Source of the DNA: Ginkgo biloba
Lineage: Eukaryota; Streptophyta; Ginkgoopsida; Ginkgoales; Ginkgoaceae
NCBI GenBank assembly: GCA_024626585.1
Contig: JANKJI010000004.1
Span: forward strand, 89,878,583 to 89,889,646
Direction: 5' to 3'
DNA: 11,064 nucleotides
The notes beneath the pieces are model-generated. The model was not told where the DNA came from, searched no databases, and saw only the letters and a program-made list of their open reading frames with translations. The first letter of the stretch is position 1, and the number at the start of each line of letters is the position of its first letter. A program made the translations under genes and the position numbers. Below, piece after piece: positions 7,886 to 11,064 of this stretch.

Positions 7886-8308
7886 CCTTTTTATCATCCC
7901 AAGAGTTTGTAACTGTGAAAATATGCACATTTACCAAACTATCACCTTTCCTTTGTGGGTATAGATGAATGCAAATGATGACGTGTGTGAGAATGGCCCC
8001 CCTTCCTCGTTTATCTAATTTTGTTGATATGGTCCTACTGCTAATTGTGTCTATACAAGTATTCATAATGCAATAATTACATGCATCCTTAGGCAAACGA
8101 TGAAGGAAACATTGAGTTCAACACAAAACCAATTGAACAAAGCTAGTGGCTACTACCTTATATGTAATTTACCTAGTGGCATCCATCAATTTATTCACTT
8201 TATCTCTCTAGAGGTAAATTAAGGTCTAGTAAGAGCATTTAGGTGGTCACAAGATCACTTACAATCACTTTTCTAAAAAATCTAATGTAGTGCAGATTTT
8301 GAAGGGGG
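7886..8308. other. Spacer between repeat arrays, no gene seen
   Basis: Unique-looking AT-rich sequence. An 85-codon minus-strand frame over 7839-8096 starts inside the 47-bp array and has no recognisable features, so it is not called. Confidence 0.5.
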
Positions 8309-9110
8309 ACCTTGATCAATGTCTCTAAAATATCGAGATCGAGATCGAAGAGATGCTTCAATCGAGCCATAAAAAAAAATAAGTGTGACCTCAATCGAGG
8401 TATGCCATCATGCTTGGCAAAGTGCTAGATTGGCCACTAATAAAGATTAGATACCTTGATCAATGTATATATAAATTTTGACCTCAAAAAATGTATATCT
8501 TGATTGAGGTTTTGACTAAAAGTTCTAACAAGTTATTTATACCTCGATCAAGGTATCCTTAGTGTCCTGATGATAACATTGAGCTTAACCGAGCTTTACC
8601 AAAAATCCTTGACATCAATCTACTATATATGGTAATACCTCGATGAAGGTACCTTATCTTCTTAGTATAATTGAGTCAACAACTTTATAATGGACATTAA
8701 ATGCTAAAGCATGCATAGAGACCTTGATCGAGCTCTGAGAGTCCTTCACTATCGAGGTAGCGATATGATCACAATGCACGTTAAATGCTCAAATGTACAT
8801 AGAGATTCGATCGAGATCCAATAAGACCTCAATCAAGCTCTAAGAGACCTTGATCATTGAGGTAATGATGTGACCATAATGTACATTAAGTGCCCAAACA
8901 TTTGTAGAGACGTTGATCGAGGTCCAAGAGATCTTCATCAAATTCTTTAAAATCTCAATCAATATCTCACCTTAAGTAACATCTTGAAAGGAAATATTTG
9001 ATAGATTCTACTCCATATGTGTAGACCTCGATTGAGGTATCCTAATAGTATGATTGAGACCTCTTAATGATAAGATATCTTTCATAGTATGCAAATATCT
9101 CAATTGAGGT
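8309..9110. repeat. Repeat field of near-palindromic ACCTYGATYRAGGT motifs
   Basis: At least ten full or half copies occur: accttgatcaa 8309, acctcaatcgaggt 8388, accttgatcaa 8453, cttgattgaggt 8499, acctcgatcaaggt 8541, acctcgatgaaggt 8637, accttgatcgagct 8721, acctcaatcaagct 8826, acgttgatcgaggt 8910, acctcgattgaggt 9025, atctcaattgaggt 9097. Most differences are C/T or G/A, as expected of decayed methylated cytosines. No coding frame is evident. Confidence 0.8.
8691..8945. repeat. Longer tandem units inside the repeat field
   Basis: A unit opening TGNACRTTAARTGC, then YATAGAGA or TGTAGAGA, then the TTGATCGAG motif, then RTGTGACCA or ATGATCACA, begins at 8691, 8775 and 8880. The spacings are 84 and 105 bp, so the second unit carries about 21 extra bases with another copy of the motif. 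Confidence 0.65.
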
Positions 9111-11064
9111 ACATGGTCATTAAGAATAGATGTGAACCTATAATTATAAATGTTGTTAAGTACCTATTGACCCATGAATGGGCCACATTTATGGGGACAA
9201 CTATCACAAGGTTAAATCATATTTAAAGCATATCATCCAAAGAAGGGATTAGACAATTATTCCAATGTGGCTAAGAAAAGTTACATCGCGCAATCAAAGA
9301 ACTTGAATCCTTTAATTTCCAATTAATAATTAGTTTAAATGCATCTTAGATTAATAATCTAGTTGAAACCACACTCATCTCATATTTTGATTATTGCAAG
9401 TTGAAATTGTTAGAGCATCATATGAAGTTAGTAACTGACTACCTTCAATTTTCTGCCCTTAAAAGATGTAGTTTTGAAGTGATAACTCTCAGACCCAAAC
9501 AAAAAATACTAATTTTGTGAAGTTTTGCTAATGATGGCGATTTGGAAGAAATGCTGAGTTCCATAGTTTAAAAAATAAAAAGCTATAATTTTGATAATTA
9601 CTTATAGAGTCTTGAAGATCCGAAGGAAACCTGTAGACCTAAGTCAAGATGGTAAACCAACAAAATTTGGGTATTACATCTATAAAGGAGGTTTGGGAGA
9701 GGTTGATTAGAGTTTGAGGGTCAAGAAACTTTTAAAGTCAAGATGGGAAAGGGCTTGTAAACTCGCGGACCTAACCAAGTTACATATTTGTATTTTTTAA
9801 TCCGTTCACCTCATGGATTCAAAAAATTGGAGTTTGGGTTTAGGATTTGATACTCCATTATGAGAAGGTGCCTCTGAGTCCACAAACCTACCCAAATCAT
9901 AAGTTCATATTAATATAGAGTTGGATCCTCTTTCATTAATGACTTAGGAAATCAGAGTTTGAAGGACGAATCTTATGTTCCATTAGGTAGATTTCCTTTC
10001 CTCGAGTTTTATAGATCTGAAAAGAAATAAGTTAGAATTAATTGGAGATTAGGCTCCCATGTTATGGTGAAAGGTTTTTCTTAACTTGATATGGTCATTT
10101 CTCCAAACGATTGAAGCCCAAGAGGGTAGAAGGAGATGGGGTCCATAAATTTTAAAACTGGGACACGTGGTGGCTTAGGACTAATGATCATCCCATCTAA
10201 TCACTACCTCACACATTTCTCTATGTCAAGCATGAGAATCATCCCATATCTCAAGTGAAATAATTAGCACAATGTGGTGTTAATGCCCAAGGTGGTGAAC
10301 TGATGTCCTTCGAATTAAAAGAAAGTGGCCTATTTATTAGTTGGTTTTCAAAGCTTTTTCTTTTACAAATTTTATCATTTTTTGTGAAGTAATTCATGAG
10401 TTGAAGGCAAATAGAAGAGGCAAAAATAGATCTCAGTTTTATTCCATATTGAGTATGATTTGATCGCCTATAGTTTATCCCATGTTATAAGTCATGGCCA
10501 AAAGATATATAGGAGGATCGAAGGTTCAAGAAATGATAAAAATTTAAGATACCCAAGACACATGCTGAGCTAAATTCAGGATCATATTTGAAGGTTTCAT
10601 TCATATGATGAAATAGAAAAGAAAAGCATACTTATTATGGAGGTCCAGTTTAATGCAAGAAGGATTTATTCCTAATCCAATGCCATGATGATAGTTAATA
10701 GAATGGATAGCAGAAAGGTTTTACGATTAGAAGAGTCATAATTACTACTACTGGGTAGGTATTATATCCTTTAAATCCTAAAGTTTTTCAAAAAATGATA
10801 GAGTGGCCTATTCTAGAAGAATATTTTTCTTTCAATAAAGTGGATAAATTCTATTAGAATTATGCTCAAATCCATGAATTGACTAATTCTTGGAGAAGTG
10901 AGCCAGTTGTGAATCCTATAAAAAAAATCCTATTACAAGATAGGTAATTTGGAGAGAGAATATAAAGATGTGATTATTGAGCAATGTATTTAGTGAAAAT
11001 GACACTGCAAAGATCTATCATTATATGGTCTACACAACTTATTAGGTTATTGAGTAGGGGAATG
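9111..11064. other. Intergenic tail, possibly decayed transposon, no gene called
   Basis: Stops are frequent in all frames. Purine-rich plus-strand tracts and short coding-like runs suggest old mobile-element debris, for example 10777-10944 with one TAG inside, but no reverse transcriptase, integrase, primer-binding site or terminal repeat is recognised. A G-box CACGTG occurs at 10164-10169 without a gene nearby. Confidence 0.45.

Noticed and set aside
7839-8096. 85-codon open frame on the minus strand
   Set aside because: It overlaps the 47-bp tandem array, has no recognisable domain or promoter, and is of a length expected by chance in this composition.
8309-9110. CRISPR-like array
   Set aside because: Spacing of the motif is irregular, the repeats are short and variable, and the window is plant nuclear DNA.
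10777-10944. Coding-like plus-strand run (for example KMIEWPILEEYFSFNKVDKF) with one TAG at 10855
   Set aside because: It may be debris of a mobile element, but no known motif is present and the surrounding frame is full of stops, so it is not called as a gene.
1-11064. Multi-gene defence or toxin-antitoxin style system
   Set aside because: Only one gene is present; the flanks hold repeats and no partner coding sequence.

Overview
This is a plant nuclear window. It is AT-rich and holds one spliced gene with short GT-AG introns (60-282 bp), a TATA box about 107 bp upstream of the start codon, and long AT-rich flanks filled with degenerate repeats. There are no bacterial operon signals. The species cannot be told from the sequence; a seed plant is the best guess.

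Layout. Bases 1-1850 are intergenic with no gene. Bases 1853-1860 are a TATA box. A single nine-exon gene, or its recently broken copy, runs on the + strand from 1960 to 6498. Bases 6499-11064 hold no gene. They carry short tandem repeats, a 60-bp duplicate of part of exon 8 at 7541-7600, a 3 x 47 bp array at 7745-7885, and a repeat field at about 8309-9110 built on a near-palindromic motif, ACCTYGATYRAGGT.

The gene. Joining the exons by hand keeps the reading frame across all eight introns and gives about 1,184 codons. The order is: an unrecognised tryptophan-rich N-terminus, ankyrin repeats, and a KAP-family P-loop NTPase. The NTPase has Walker A (GASGSGKS), two membrane segments inserted inside the domain, Walker B (VIVFVDNLDKC), a conserved QKIxQLP element and an NPRxxKRLL element, then a Ser/Gln-rich linker and a basic C-terminal helix. 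This ankyrin plus membrane-inserted KAP order is that of animal Kidins220/ARMS. The KAP family is named for Kidins220/ARMS and PifA, the F-plasmid protein that excludes phage T7.

State of the gene. Three lesions are visible: a frameshift near 2798, a return to the original frame at about 2945-2972, and an in-frame TGA at 3675 that looks like a CGA codon changed by C-to-T transition. Every splice site needed for the model is still usable and the rest of the frame is open. This suggests a recent pseudogene, or a real gene with assembly errors. Nothing else in the window looks like a partner gene, so no multi-gene system can be claimed.
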